55,074 bases of DNA from assembly GCA_944325595.1 (NCBI GenBank), contig CALVAQ010000012.1, positions 1-55,074 of the forward strand, given 5' to 3'. Positions 17,101 through 26,086 of the stretch are shown here, piece by piece. Origin of the DNA: Candidatus Gastranaerophilales bacterium. Its GTDB lineage: Bacteria > Cyanobacteriota > Vampirovibrionia > Gastranaerophilales > Gastranaerophilaceae. Position 1 is the stretch's first letter. Every line of letters begins with the position of its first letter. The notes under the pieces are model-generated. The model ran no database searches. It was not told where the DNA came from and saw only the letters and a program-made list of their open reading frames with translations. The position numbers were made by a program, and so were the translations under genes.

Positions 17101-18014
17101 TGAAAGATTATTTTGAAATTTCTGTAAAAATCAATCCTAATGCCATAGAACTCGTTACCGAAGTGTTTTTTGAACGCTTTGAATGCGAAGGTGTGGTTCA
17201 GGCTGAAGAAAAATATAAAGACCTTGAGCTTGTTGAAACAACAAACAATATAGCAAAAGGCTATATCAGATGTGAAGAAGAAGATTTTAAACCCTCGGAG
17301 ATACAAAAAATCTTTGACCATGCCAAAGAAGAGCTTAAAGAAGAAGGCTTTACGGATGAAGAACTCGGTCCTTGGACTATAACGGCACAAAAAGTTATAA
17401 ATCAGGATTGGTCAAAAAAGTGGAAAGAACACTGGAAACCGACAAAAGCATCCGAACATGTTATCATCTGCCCCTCGTGGGAAGAATGTGAACAGAAAAA
17501 AGATGAAATTATCATTACATTAGACCCCGGTTCTGCTTTCGGAACAGGTACTCATGCTACAACACAGCTTTGTATCCGGGCAATTGAAAAATATGTCAAA
17601 AAAGGCTACGAGGTTGCCGATATCGGAACCGGCTCCGGTATCCTTGCCATTACTGCAATAAAATTCGGTGCAACTCATGCTGTCGGAATTGACAATGACC
17701 CGCTCGTTATTGATGTAGCACAGGATAATGCACAGGTAAACGGCGTTTTTAACAAAATTGATTTTTCATGTGCAACGGCAGATATGCTGACAGAACAGTA
17801 TGATTTTGTCTGTGCGAATATTTTGCACAACGTTCTTGCCAATATCATGGGTGATTTAAAAAACATTCTGAAACCCGGTGCACATATGGTTTTGAGCGGC
17901 ATACTGGATGAAAAAAAACCTGTCGTAATTGAAGCCGTAAACAAACACGGGCTCAAAACGATTGAAACAATGCAGCAAGATCAATGGATTGCCATAGTTG
18001 TTCAAAAAGCATAA
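17100..18014 (+). CDS. prmA: Ribosomal protein L11 methyltransferase
   Basis: 304 residues. An N-terminal substrate-recognition domain (1-120) is followed by a class I S-adenosylmethionine-dependent methyltransferase fold, with LDPGSAFGTGTHATTQLC and the SAM motif ADIGTGSGILAI, then CANILHNVL in the place of the N/D-P-P-like catalytic loop. It trimethylates ribosomal protein L11 in the cytoplasm. It overlaps the accA stop by one base (TAATG), so it is translationally coupled to the acc genes. Confidence 0.94.
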   Translation: MKDYFEISVKINPNAIELVTEVFFERFECEGVVQAEEKYKDLELVETTNNIAKGYIRCEEEDFKPSEIQKIFDHAKEELKEEGFTDEELGPWTITAQKVINQDWSKKWKEHWKPTKASEHVIICPSWEECEQKKDEIIITLDPGSAFGTGTHATTQLCIRAIEKYVKKGYEVADIGTGSGILAITAIKFGATHAVGIDNDPLVIDVAQDNAQVNGVFNKIDFSCATADMLTEQYDFVCANILHNVLANIMGDLKNILKPGAHMVLSGILDEKKPVVIEAVNKHGLKTIETMQQDQWIAIVVQKA

Positions 18015-18034
18015 CAAGATTATTTAAAAACCTG

Positions 18035-18493
18035 TTACAATTTTATTTTTACTACTGCTTTTTTTACATATGAATTTTCATTTATTGAAATGCAGGGCAT
18101 ATGTGCATCTTGCGGAAAAAATACAAGAAAATCACCTTCCTTTGCATATGCAAAATGGTTTTTGTTTTCACTGTTTTTCAAAAATTCGATATCGTTTTTT
18201 TCATCATAACTTGTTAAATTCGTACAATTTTTTATATCTGTATAGCCGAGTTTTTCCTGACCTTTTACAATAAATTGAATATCAGCGTATTTTTTGTGTG
18301 CTTCAAATTTTCCTTCTTCTTCCGGTTTTGTATTGTAATCCTGAACGGAAACATAAATGTTTTCACCGTCTATTTCATATTTTCCGTTTTCTTTTTCCGA
18401 CAGATTAGTCGTTTTGAGATATTCAAATGCTTTTTGAAATCTTTCACCGAGTCCGTAATAAAATTCTGAATTTTTTAATGTATCTTTTATCAT
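18035..18493 (-). CDS. YhcH/YjgK/YiaL (DUF386) family protein
   Basis: 152 residues of the cupin-like YhcH/EbgC family. Recognisable segments are ENIYVSVQDYNTKPEEEGKFEAHKKYADIQFIVKGQE and the closing FFPQDAHMPCI with metal-ligand-type His and Asp. Members take part in sugar metabolism, for example as sugar or sialic-acid anomerases. The start at 18493 is chosen because GAGGAAG precedes it by seven bases; the frame extends upstream only through that binding site. Convergent with prmA and divergent from the next gene; the sugar cannot be inferred. Confidence 0.85.
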   Translation of the reverse strand: MIKDTLKNSEFYYGLGERFQKAFEYLKTTNLSEKENGKYEIDGENIYVSVQDYNTKPEEEGKFEAHKKYADIQFIVKGQEKLGYTDIKNCTNLTSYDEKNDIEFLKNSENKNHFAYAKEGDFLVFFPQDAHMPCISINENSYVKKAVVKIKL

Positions 18494-18601
18494 AATAAAC
18501 TTCCTCAAATATTATTTGTTACATTTAATTATAGCAACTTTTTAACTTTTGGTGTTTTCTTGTGATAAAATCTAGTATAAGTTTTTGAATAATATTGCAA
18601 T

Positions 18602-19309
18602 ATGACCATCACAGTAACAAATAAGCCGAATACAAATGTTTTTAGTGCATTTCAAAATACCGCACATACAAAAAATGTGTATTCTTCGCTGTACTACAAA
18701 AGAAACCACAGACTGGAAGAAGCAGACAAAAAAACAAAAGCAAAAATTGCAGCAGGTTCTTTGATTTCTACTTTGATTCCCATGTTTTATTTTGCAAAAA
18801 AACAAAATCTCAGTCTGAAAAATCCCATTAACCTGCTAAAAATCAGTTATGAACTAAAAGAAGTTCTTACTCTCAGTACGGCAAGTATTGCAGGCGGTGT
18901 GCTTTCGGGTGTAATTGCAGACAAAAAATCAGACAAAAAACGTAAAGTTAAAGAGGGCGTTTTTCAGTTTATGAATGCCGTCATTCCGACAGCACTTGTC
19001 GGCGGAGCAATGCAGTTGATTAAGGACAATACAAAATATAAAGAGTCCAAATCCGTTAAAGTGGCAGCTATTGTAACCTCTCTCATTGCCGGTATGCCTC
19101 TTGCTGCGTTTCTTTCAAATATCATAAATGACCCCAAAGACAAAGAGCCGGACAGAAAACTTACACTCAAAGATTCTATTGTAAATATGGATGATGCATT
19201 AGGTGCTCTTGTTGTTGCAAAAATTCCTTTTATTGACAAACTCCATCTGGACAAACTTATGCCGGTTATATTTGCATGGTGCGGCTACAGAGCAGGTCAG
19301 AGCAACTAA
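18602..19309 (+). CDS. Hypothetical membrane protein
   Basis: 235 residues, no domain recognised. The N-terminus contains NVFSAFQNTA, similar in style to other short F-x-[AS]-F N-termini in this window. At least three hydrophobic stretches (about 52-65, 92-106, 150-170) separated by Lys-rich loops suggest an integral membrane protein. No Shine-Dalgarno sequence is obvious before the ATG. It is convergent with the response-regulator gene. It looks lineage-restricted; function unknown. Confidence 0.7.
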   Translation: MTITVTNKPNTNVFSAFQNTAHTKNVYSSLYYKRNHRLEEADKKTKAKIAAGSLISTLIPMFYFAKKQNLSLKNPINLLKISYELKEVLTLSTASIAGGVLSGVIADKKSDKKRKVKEGVFQFMNAVIPTALVGGAMQLIKDNTKYKESKSVKVAAIVTSLIAGMPLAAFLSNIINDPKDKEPDRKLTLKDSIVNMDDALGALVVAKIPFIDKLHLDKLMPVIFAWCGYRAGQSN

Positions 19310-19324
19310 TTTTTATATAAATTG

Positions 19325-20638
19325 TTATTCATTAAATTCTTTAACCATATTTTCAATCCAGTTGAAAATATTCAGCAATTCGTACGGCTTTGGCAGATAC
19401 AAATCCGCTCCTGCATTCAGAACCATTTTTTTATCATGTACTACGGTTGAAAGAACAATTTTTACATTTTTAAATTTTTTATCTTTTTTAATTTTTTTAC
19501 ACAAATCAAGACCTTTTAAACTGTCTGCATCACCTGCATCAAGCACAATCAGCGCCGGTTCAAAAGATTTTAACAGTGCCATTGCGCTGTCATACTCATT
19601 TGCAGTAGCGACTTCATAGCCTTGCATTTCTCCCGTTGTTTTCAACAAAAAGCTCAAAGCATCATCAGGCTCTATTATGAGTATTTTGTTGTTAAAATCT
19701 TTATTCAAAACCGCATCCTGTGCACTAATCTTTGCCCTTTCGACAACATAAGAAGAACCGGTGTTGTATCTGGCAAGTTTGCATGCGGCAAAAAGGTCTG
19801 CCAATGCGGCATTTAAATTTAAATAATTTTTGGATTCACCGGATATTATACCGATGCTGGTCGAAACAAGTTCAATACGTTTTCCCGCATTGTCATCACC
19901 ATAAAGAATAATATAGCCTTGTTTTGCATCTTCTTCGTTATAAAACTTTTCAACAATCTTTTCAAATGCATACACAAGAAAAGAGGCTATGCGTTCCGAC
20001 TTTAAAGGATTTGTCAAAATTAAAAACTCCTCTTGCGCAAGCCTGCCGATAAAATCCTCTTCATCAAGAGCGGAATTGATTATTGCTGTGTAAGTCTGCA
20101 GCATTTTATCCGAAGCAAGTTCTCCGTATATTTCTTTGTAAGCGGAGAAATTGTTTATTTTGACAAGCATTGCAGCCCATTTGTCGTTTTTTGCAACAGT
20201 TCTTTTAAAAACCCTTAAAACAGCTTTTGTATCCGGAAGCTGAGTGATTTCATCAATTGAACTCTCAAAATGACGTCTCAAATGTGCATTGATACGAGCC
20301 TTGAATTCTTCCGACTCTATAGGCTCGCTCAAAAAATCATCGGCTCCGGATTCCAGAACATCCAGTTTGTCTTGCAGCTCCGAAGATTTGGACATGGCAA
20401 TAATACACGGTCTTGACGGATAGCTCAAAAAACGAATTTTTTTGATTATTTCTCCCAAAGACAAATCCATACTGTCAGAAACAATAACGGCATCCGGCTC
20501 ATAGCAGGTTAAATTTTCAAAAGCTGTTTCGCAGTCTTTGCAGGAAATTACATTTGCACCGCAGACCTCAATGAGCTTTTTATATTTTGCGGGAAGCTCT
20601 TTTCTTTTGTCTAAAATCAACACCAGTTTGGATAACAT
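19325..20638 (-). CDS. Dual-receiver response regulator with degenerate GGDEF domain
   Basis: 437 residues. Receiver 1 (about 1-120) keeps a likely phospho-acceptor, Asp55, but has Glu in place of the usual Lys (LSEP). Residues 125-305 have a GGDEF-like fold in which the active site reads AQEEF (201-205) instead of GG(D/E)EF, so cyclase activity is unlikely. Receiver 2 (about 318-437) has Asp367 and Lys417 (LPKPYE) and looks functional. The start at 20638 is supported by GGAGG nine bases upstream; the frame extends further but overlaps the kinase gene. The kinase ends one base upstream, so this is its partner. Confidence 0.85.
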   Translation of the reverse strand: MLSKLVLILDKRKELPAKYKKLIEVCGANVISCKDCETAFENLTCYEPDAVIVSDSMDLSLGEIIKKIRFLSYPSRPCIIAMSKSSELQDKLDVLESGADDFLSEPIESEEFKARINAHLRRHFESSIDEITQLPDTKAVLRVFKRTVAKNDKWAAMLVKINNFSAYKEIYGELASDKMLQTYTAIINSALDEEDFIGRLAQEEFLILTNPLKSERIASFLVYAFEKIVEKFYNEEDAKQGYIILYGDDNAGKRIELVSTSIGIISGESKNYLNLNAALADLFAACKLARYNTGSSYVVERAKISAQDAVLNKDFNNKILIIEPDDALSFLLKTTGEMQGYEVATANEYDSAMALLKSFEPALIVLDAGDADSLKGLDLCKKIKKDKKFKNVKIVLSTVVHDKKMVLNAGADLYLPKPYELLNIFNWIENMVKEFNE

Positions 20639-20639
20639 A

Positions 20640-21644
20640 CTATTTATCCTCCAATACTTTTTTGCTTTGGTTTGTGTAAGAAGCCGCCGGCAGTAAAATT
20701 TCAAAAGTTGAGCCGCTGTTTGGCAGAACCGTCGAACTTTCAACAAAAATTTGTCCGCCCATTTTTTCTATCAAATTTTTTACTATGTACAGCCCCAAAC
20801 CGCTCCCTTGTGTTTTTCTGGTCAGGTGATTTTCTATTCTGGCAAATTTTTCAAAAATCTTTGACATGTTTTCGGGGTCAATACCTACACCGTGGTCTTC
20901 AACTTTTATACTGACAAAGTTCTCTTTTTGTGCCGAATTGGACACACGGACTGTCACAGAACCTCTGTCATACGAATATTTAGCCGCATTGTCCAGCAGA
21001 TTTATCATAATCTGTTGAAATTTGTTTTCATCAGCAAGAAGGTTTTGCACATCGGAAGAACATTTTAATTCAAACACATGAGACGGATACTGATTTTTTA
21101 TGATATCCATTGCTTTTTCTATCTGAATTTTTGGATTTATTGATTTGTAAACAAAATTTGATTGTTCAACCTGACTTCTTGAAACGGACAAGAGGTTCTC
21201 AACCAGTTTTATCAATCTGTTTGATTGTTCTTTTATAATGTTCAAAAACTTTTGTATCTGATTTTTGTCGAGTTTGTCAAAAGAAGCCAGCATAGTATCA
21301 GCAAATCCCCGTATACTGGTTAGAGGAGTTCTGAGTTCATGGCTTACGGTCGAGATAAAATCCGAATATATTTTTTCCATTTGAGTATCAGACAAAGAAA
21401 GGTAAAAGTATGTATAATACTCATCTTCAAATTTTGTAATTTTGTATGTATAGTCCTTGATTTGAACGGTATCTTTGTCTTTTGGTAAAAAATCGCCAAG
21501 ACACTTGCTTTCAACCTCTTCCTTTGCCATAGAAAAAAGAGAACAGAAATATTTGTTTGCATAAACAATACTGTCATCAAAATTTACTGCGGCAACAGCC
21601 TGAGTTGAGTTTTCCAGTATATTTTTAAAATCAATTTCTATCAT
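20640..21644 (-). CDS. PAS-domain sensor histidine kinase
   Basis: 334 residues and no membrane segment, so probably cytoplasmic. A PAS-like sensor occupies about residues 5-88. HisKA follows with the phosphorylated His102 in STVSHELRTPLTS. The ATPase domain shows NLLDNAAKYS (N box), DHGVGIDPENMSKIFEKF (G1/F) and GSGLGLYIVKNLIE (G2), all intact. It is the upstream member of a two-gene operon with the dual-receiver protein. The signal is unknown. Confidence 0.93.
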   Translation of the reverse strand: MIEIDFKNILENSTQAVAAVNFDDSIVYANKYFCSLFSMAKEEVESKCLGDFLPKDKDTVQIKDYTYKITKFEDEYYTYFYLSLSDTQMEKIYSDFISTVSHELRTPLTSIRGFADTMLASFDKLDKNQIQKFLNIIKEQSNRLIKLVENLLSVSRSQVEQSNFVYKSINPKIQIEKAMDIIKNQYPSHVFELKCSSDVQNLLADENKFQQIMINLLDNAAKYSYDRGSVTVRVSNSAQKENFVSIKVEDHGVGIDPENMSKIFEKFARIENHLTRKTQGSGLGLYIVKNLIEKMGGQIFVESSTVLPNSGSTFEILLPAASYTNQSKKVLEDK

Positions 21645-21798
21645 AATTTTATTATAACAATTTAGTTTTTTATTTGTAAGAAATTAAGGTTTTTTTAATC
21701 ATCTGCTTAAAAATTCAAAAATGCTACTTACAGGCAATGTAATCAGCATTTTTTTTGTGAAAAATACAAAAAATATTTTCACAAAAAGGAGGCATTTT

Positions 21799-22254
21799 AT
21801 GAAATATTTAATCAGAAAACCGGATACTTTTATGAACACCCTAAATGAAGAAATAAACTCCATACTGAGAAGAAGTTTTGACTCTGTTTTTCCTGAATAC
21901 GTACTGGAAAAAGAGACAAAAGGTCTGACTATACCAGTTGATATAAAAGAGTTTGATACAGAATACAAAATCAGAGTGGAAGTACCCGGTATAAAAAAAG
22001 AAAATATAGATATTGAATTGAACAAATCTTATATGACCGTTTCTGCAAAAAAAGAAGAAGAAAAAGAAGAAAAAAACAAAAAATATCACAAAACGGAATT
22101 TGCCTACGGTAATTACTCAAGAACAATCTATTTTCCGCAGGAAATTGATATTGCGCAAAGCAGCGCAAAACTGGATAACGGAGTGCTGTGTCTGACTCTG
22201 CCTAAAGCAAAATCAAAAGAAGACGAAACCCAAAAAATTGAAATAAAAGATTAA
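21799..22254 (+). CDS. Small heat-shock protein, Hsp20/alpha-crystallin family
   Basis: 151 residues from the ATG with AGGAGGC upstream. The alpha-crystallin domain covers about residues 40-140 (PVDIKEFDTEYKIRVEVPGI, then the conserved DNGVLCLTLPK close to the C-terminus). A Lys/Glu-rich loop sits where the dimerisation loop usually is. Such proteins hold unfolded proteins in soluble complexes without ATP. No CIRCE element was seen. A terminator follows ten bases after the stop. Confidence 0.92.
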   Translation: MKYLIRKPDTFMNTLNEEINSILRRSFDSVFPEYVLEKETKGLTIPVDIKEFDTEYKIRVEVPGIKKENIDIELNKSYMTVSAKKEEEKEEKNKKYHKTEFAYGNYSRTIYFPQEIDIAQSSAKLDNGVLCLTLPKAKSKEDETQKIEIKD

Positions 22255-22263
22255 ATACTTAAA

Positions 22264-22297
22264 AATATGCAGTCCGGAATATTTTGGACTGCATATT
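22264..22297 (+). terminator. Rho-independent terminator after the Hsp20 gene
   Basis: A 12-bp perfect stem (AATATGCAGTCC at 22264-22275, GGACTGCATATT at 22286-22297) is followed by a run of T on the plus strand. It also precedes the stop of the convergent gene at 22317. Confidence 0.9.
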
Positions 22298-22316
22298 TTT
22301 TATTTGTACAAAATTA

Positions 22317-22598
22317 TTAATTCTGACAGGTCAAATAGCCAAGAATACTGAATGCAATAATCTTGTCTTCATTTATATTCAACCACTCGTACTTTGGACT
22401 TTCAATATTGCAGCTGCATTCGTCAAAGTGATGACAAATAGAGGCATTTTTGAGCGTAAGAATGTGTTTCATATTGTCTTTTGTGTCTTTTACTATATTC
22501 CCGAAAGCTTTAAAACTCTGCGTAAAAACGACTATATCCGTAACACCGCCGGACATATCAGAAGCTTTATAAATTTTTTCCAGTATATCATTGCTCAT
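22317..22598 (-). CDS. Hypothetical protein (93 aa)
   Basis: 93 residues from an ATG preceded by AAAGGAG; the longer open frame upstream has no binding site. The protein carries four cysteines, three clustered mid-sequence (CHHFDECSC) and one near the C-terminus (LTCQN), and could bind a metal, though no family was recognised. It lies downstream of flagellin on the same strand, separated by a strong hairpin, so co-transcription is uncertain. Confidence 0.6.
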   Translation of the reverse strand: MSNDILEKIYKASDMSGGVTDIVVFTQSFKAFGNIVKDTKDNMKHILTLKNASICHHFDECSCNIESPKYEWLNINEDKIIAFSILGYLTCQN

Positions 22599-22696
22599 TG
22601 GCTGCTCCTTTCTTTGAGTTGCCATATGATTATTAAATATCAGAAAAAATTTTTCATTCCCGAGAAGATTAATTTTTAGTTTTGTATAACAGAGAG

Positions 22697-22722
22697 GCGC
22701 CGATTGCATAAGCAATCGGCGC
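22697..22722 (-). terminator. Strong hairpin after the flagellin gene
   Basis: GCGCCGATTGC (22697-22707) pairs perfectly with GCAATCGGCGC (22712-22722) around a four-base loop. It lies 70 bases past the flagellin stop. The T-tract is poor on the minus strand, so it may act as an mRNA-stabilising 3' hairpin as much as a terminator. Confidence 0.65.
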
Positions 22723-22791
22723 TAGAGAGACATTTAGTCTTTACACGTAATTTAGATATGATGGGGATATAACTTTTAGGCTAACTTAAGT

Positions 22792-23724
22792 CTATTGACC
22801 CAGAAGCTGGAGAGCAATTGACGGAATCTGGTTTGCCTGTGAAAGCATTGCTGCTGAAGTTTGCTGCAGAACCTGATATTTAACCATATTTGCACTTTCC
22901 TCTGCCATATCTGCGTCCATAATCTGTGAGTATGAACGTTGATAGTTCTCGTTCATTGTAGTGAGGTTGTTTGATACAGATGTCAACCTGTTTTGATAAG
23001 CACCTAACTGAGATCTGTTTTGAGCAATTGTATCGATTGCGTTGTCCAGAGCTTCAATATATTCTCTGATACGATCACCTGTCCATGTTGCACCGTTAAC
23101 AGTTGCCGGATTTGCGGGATCGTAGTCATCACCCATGTAGCCCTCTGCCGGTGTTGACGCTCCAGGTGCTGTCATGCTTACAATATTCAAAGCTACACCA
23201 AGTGCTGATGTTCTGAGGTTTGTCAATGCGCTTGTAACGTCAATTGAGTTGTTTACACCGTCAGAACCGCAGCCGGACTGAAGAACAATACCTTTTGTAT
23301 TTGTACCGTTTGTCAGGTTCAATCCGTTGAAGGTTGTGGTGTTTGCGATTACATTGATGTCAGCAAGTCTCTCTCTCATTTCGTTCATCAATGTTTGCAT
23401 CTGGTCTTCGGAATAGATACCGTTGGCTGCCTGAATACACAACTCACGAATTCTCTGTAAGTCCTCTGTTGCTGCTGACATACCACCTTCAACGATGTAC
23501 ATCATGTTCAGACCATCTTCTACGTTGAGCATCGCTCTTTTGTTACCTCTTACCTGAGTGTCCAATCTTTGAGCAACGCAAAGACCTGCTGCGTCATCAC
23601 CTGCCTGGTTTACTTTGTAACCTGTTGACAGCCTTGTGATTGCACTTTGCAACCCGCTTGTTGCGCTGTTAATACTTCTTTGTGCAATCATAGCGTTAAT
23701 GTTAGTGTTTACGTATAAAGCCAT
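22792..23724 (-). CDS. fliC: Flagellin
   Basis: 310 residues, a short flagellin consisting of the conserved N-terminal D0/D1 helices (NTNINAMIAQRSINSATSGL, GDDAAGL, VEDGLNMMYIVEGGMSAATE) and C-terminal helices (GAYQNRLTSVSNNLTTMNEN, ending LLGQ), with a modest variable middle. It is exported to form the filament. Three cysteines (49, 96, 152) are present, two of them in the normally Cys-free D1 helices. No other flagellar gene is in the window, so the hook, motor and export genes must be elsewhere if the cell is motile. The binding site is a GA-rich tract. Confidence 0.93.
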   Translation of the reverse strand: MALYVNTNINAMIAQRSINSATSGLQSAITRLSTGYKVNQAGDDAAGLCVAQRLDTQVRGNKRAMLNVEDGLNMMYIVEGGMSAATEDLQRIRELCIQAANGIYSEDQMQTLMNEMRERLADINVIANTTTFNGLNLTNGTNTKGIVLQSGCGSDGVNNSIDVTSALTNLRTSALGVALNIVSMTAPGASTPAEGYMGDDYDPANPATVNGATWTGDRIREYIEALDNAIDTIAQNRSQLGAYQNRLTSVSNNLTTMNENYQRSYSQIMDADMAEESANMVKYQVLQQTSAAMLSQANQIPSIALQLLGQ

Positions 23725-23794
23725 TTTTTTCTCTCTTTCTCTCTTTTCCTATACTAACTCTATGAACACACATAATATCGAACGGAAGAGTTTC

Positions 23795-23885
23795 ATACTT
23801 TAGTATAATTTTTGACGGTTTTTCAACAAAAAAGTGCCTAAAAAGCTTGTTATTAAAAGATTTTACTGGTATTATACTAAAGTAT
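23795..23885. promoter_or_regulatory. Inverted pair of 15-bp sites between flagellin and rsmE
   Basis: ATACTTTAGTATAAT (23795-23809) recurs exactly inverted at 23871-23885. Each copy is itself nearly palindromic and contains TATACT or TATAAT, so each resembles a promoter -10 element. The pair lies in the 205-base divergent region and could be operator sites or paired promoters for flagellin and rsmE. Confidence 0.5.
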
Positions 23886-23929
23886 AAGAAATCATCCATT
23901 CAGTGTAGAAAAATCGGTGAAATTCAGCA

Positions 23930-24670
23930 ATGCCGCACTTTTTTATCTCAAGCAGTGACAAAAAACAAGATATAATAACGATTTCAGACAAAGATAACTT
24001 TCATCATATTGCCAGAGCTTTGCGTGCAAAAATCGGTGAAACTCTTGTGTTGATTGATGAAAACCAAACTCAATACAAAGTTATTGTCGAAAATATATCA
24101 AAAAATGCGATTACAACTAAAGTTGTAGAAAGCACAAAATCCAATCATAAATTGAATTTGCAGTTATTTCTTGCACAGAGTGTGCTCAAAACTGATGCTC
24201 AAAACTTTGTTATACAAAAAGCCACGGAGCTCGGTGTTAAAGGTATTATCCCGCTAACAAGCGACAATTGTGTGGTCAAAACCTCTGTTATAGATGCAAA
24301 GATTGACAAGTGGCAAAAAATAGCAAACGAAGCAGTAAAACAGTGCGAAAGAACAGATTTTCCGGAAATAAAAGGAAGAACAACTCTTGCGGATTTTCTC
24401 AAAAATACTGATTATAATATCAAAATAGCATGTGTCGAAAGAGGAGAAAATTCTTCTTTAAGAGCATGCCTGCAATCCCTAAAACCCGCTCCAAACGACA
24501 AAATTGCACTGATTATCGGTCCGGAAGGCGGATTTAGCGCAGCAGAACTTGAGCTTTTAGAGCATGACAATTCGGTATACAAAGTCAGTCTCGGCAAATT
24601 GATTTTGCGGGCAGAAACGGCTGTCGTCAGTGCACTTTCAAATACAATATACGAGCTGGAGCATGAATAA
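23930..24670 (+). CDS. rsmE: 16S rRNA (uracil-1498-N3)-methyltransferase
   Basis: 246 residues. An N-terminal PUA-like domain (1-70, with HHIARALRAKIGE) precedes a SPOUT methyltransferase domain with the knot signature IGPEGGFSAAELELL and SLGKLILRAETAV. It methylates N3 of U1498 in 16S rRNA. The gene overlaps the start of the nucleotidyltransferase gene by eight bases. Confidence 0.95.
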   Translation: MPHFFISSSDKKQDIITISDKDNFHHIARALRAKIGETLVLIDENQTQYKVIVENISKNAITTKVVESTKSNHKLNLQLFLAQSVLKTDAQNFVIQKATELGVKGIIPLTSDNCVVKTSVIDAKIDKWQKIANEAVKQCERTDFPEIKGRTTLADFLKNTDYNIKIACVERGENSSLRACLQSLKPAPNDKIALIIGPEGGFSAAELELLEHDNSVYKVSLGKLILRAETAVVSALSNTIYELEHE

Positions 24671-26075
24671 TAATTATATTAACAATATAAATAACAACTT
24701 TATCATAAAGACAATAACCCCTTTTATCAAAAAAGAAAACATACAAGCATACATTGTCGGGGGATTTGTCAGAGATTGTCTGCTTGAAAAAGACAGCTGC
24801 GATGTTGATATAGCTGTAAAACAAGGATATTCAAAGCTTTTTGCGCAAAATCTGGCTGATTACTTAAGCGGATATTTTGTGGAACTTGATGAAGTCAATA
24901 AAATATACAGGGTCGTATTTTCTGATAAACAAAACTATGTTGATATAGCCGATATTTGCGGTTCAAACATTGAAGAGGACTTGAAAAGACGTGATTTTAC
25001 AATAAATTCGCTTGCTTATGACCTCAAAAATGCAAAACTCATAGATGTCACTGACGGTATAAGGGATTTGGAACAAAAAATTGTAAGAGAAATTTCGGCA
25101 GAAAACATAACAGACGACCCCGTCAGGATACTAAGAGCATTTCGTTTTCAAAGCCAGTTAGGGTTTGAAATGACAAAAACGCTTGAAGATTTAATAAAAA
25201 AGAACTATCTTTTGTTGAACAAAACAGCAAAAGAACGTATTAATGCCGAACTCATAAAACTCTTTGGCGGCAGGCATGCTCCCGAAACACTGCGTAGTCT
25301 TTATAAAACAAAAATATTGGAAATGCTTATACCCGAAGTAACAGAAATAGCAAAAATTCCGCCAAACTCGCATCATCATTTGAATTTGTTCGAACATTCC
25401 GTTGAAACCGTTAATCAGGTGCAGTTGTTTTACGACATGTCAAAAGAAGAAGTAAAACAACATCTTGATGAGATATTTCTCGGAGGTCAAAAACGTCTGT
25501 GTTATTTGAAATTTGCAGCATTTCTGCATGATGTGGGAAAACCCGTTACCTGGAAAATTGAACCGGACACAGGCAGGCACAGATTTATTATGCATGACAG
25601 TGAAGGTGCAAGGTTAATCGTAAATACGCTGAAAAACCTCAAATTTTCAAAAAAACAAATTGCCTATATACAAAAAATAATAAAATATCATATCTATCCC
25701 GCCTCTGTAGTAACCGCAAAAGAAGCAGGAGAAAAAGCTTACATGCGTTTTTACAGAAAAATGGAAGATGAAACCATAGACACTATTGCCGTGGCATACG
25801 CAGACAGAATGTCCGCTCTGGGACCCGAAGTAACACAAGAAATGCTAAAACAAAACATTGACGGCTTGTTATCGCTTCTTGAGGGGTATTTAAAAGAAAA
25901 AAATAAACTCGCACCGCTGCCCAAACTGCTGGACGGAAAAGAAATCATGGAGATACTGGATATTCCGGCATCGCCGGAACTCGGAAATATAATTGAACAA
26001 CTCAAAGAAGCCCAGTTAAACGGCGATGTAAATACAAAAGACGAAGCTGTCGAATTTATTAAAGGTATTTGTTAA
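24663..26075 (+). CDS. CCA-adding enzyme / poly(A) polymerase family nucleotidyltransferase with HD domain
   Basis: 470 residues from the ATG overlapping the rsmE stop. The head domain has the class II nucleotidyltransferase signature VGGFVRDCLL...CDVDIAV and RRDFTINSLAYDL, then EDPVRILRAFRFQSQLGF-type motifs (here DDPVRILRAFRF). An HD phosphohydrolase-like domain lies at about residues 240-390 with FLHDVGKP. It probably adds CCA to tRNA 3' ends; in lineages with split activities it could be the A-adding or CC-adding enzyme, which the sequence alone does not settle. Confidence 0.9.
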   Translation: MNNNYINNINNNFIIKTITPFIKKENIQAYIVGGFVRDCLLEKDSCDVDIAVKQGYSKLFAQNLADYLSGYFVELDEVNKIYRVVFSDKQNYVDIADICGSNIEEDLKRRDFTINSLAYDLKNAKLIDVTDGIRDLEQKIVREISAENITDDPVRILRAFRFQSQLGFEMTKTLEDLIKKNYLLLNKTAKERINAELIKLFGGRHAPETLRSLYKTKILEMLIPEVTEIAKIPPNSHHHLNLFEHSVETVNQVQLFYDMSKEEVKQHLDEIFLGGQKRLCYLKFAAFLHDVGKPVTWKIEPDTGRHRFIMHDSEGARLIVNTLKNLKFSKKQIAYIQKIIKYHIYPASVVTAKEAGEKAYMRFYRKMEDETIDTIAVAYADRMSALGPEVTQEMLKQNIDGLLSLLEGYLKEKNKLAPLPKLLDGKEIMEILDIPASPELGNIIEQLKEAQLNGDVNTKDEAVEFIKGIC

Positions 26076-26086
26076 TCTGAAAAAGC

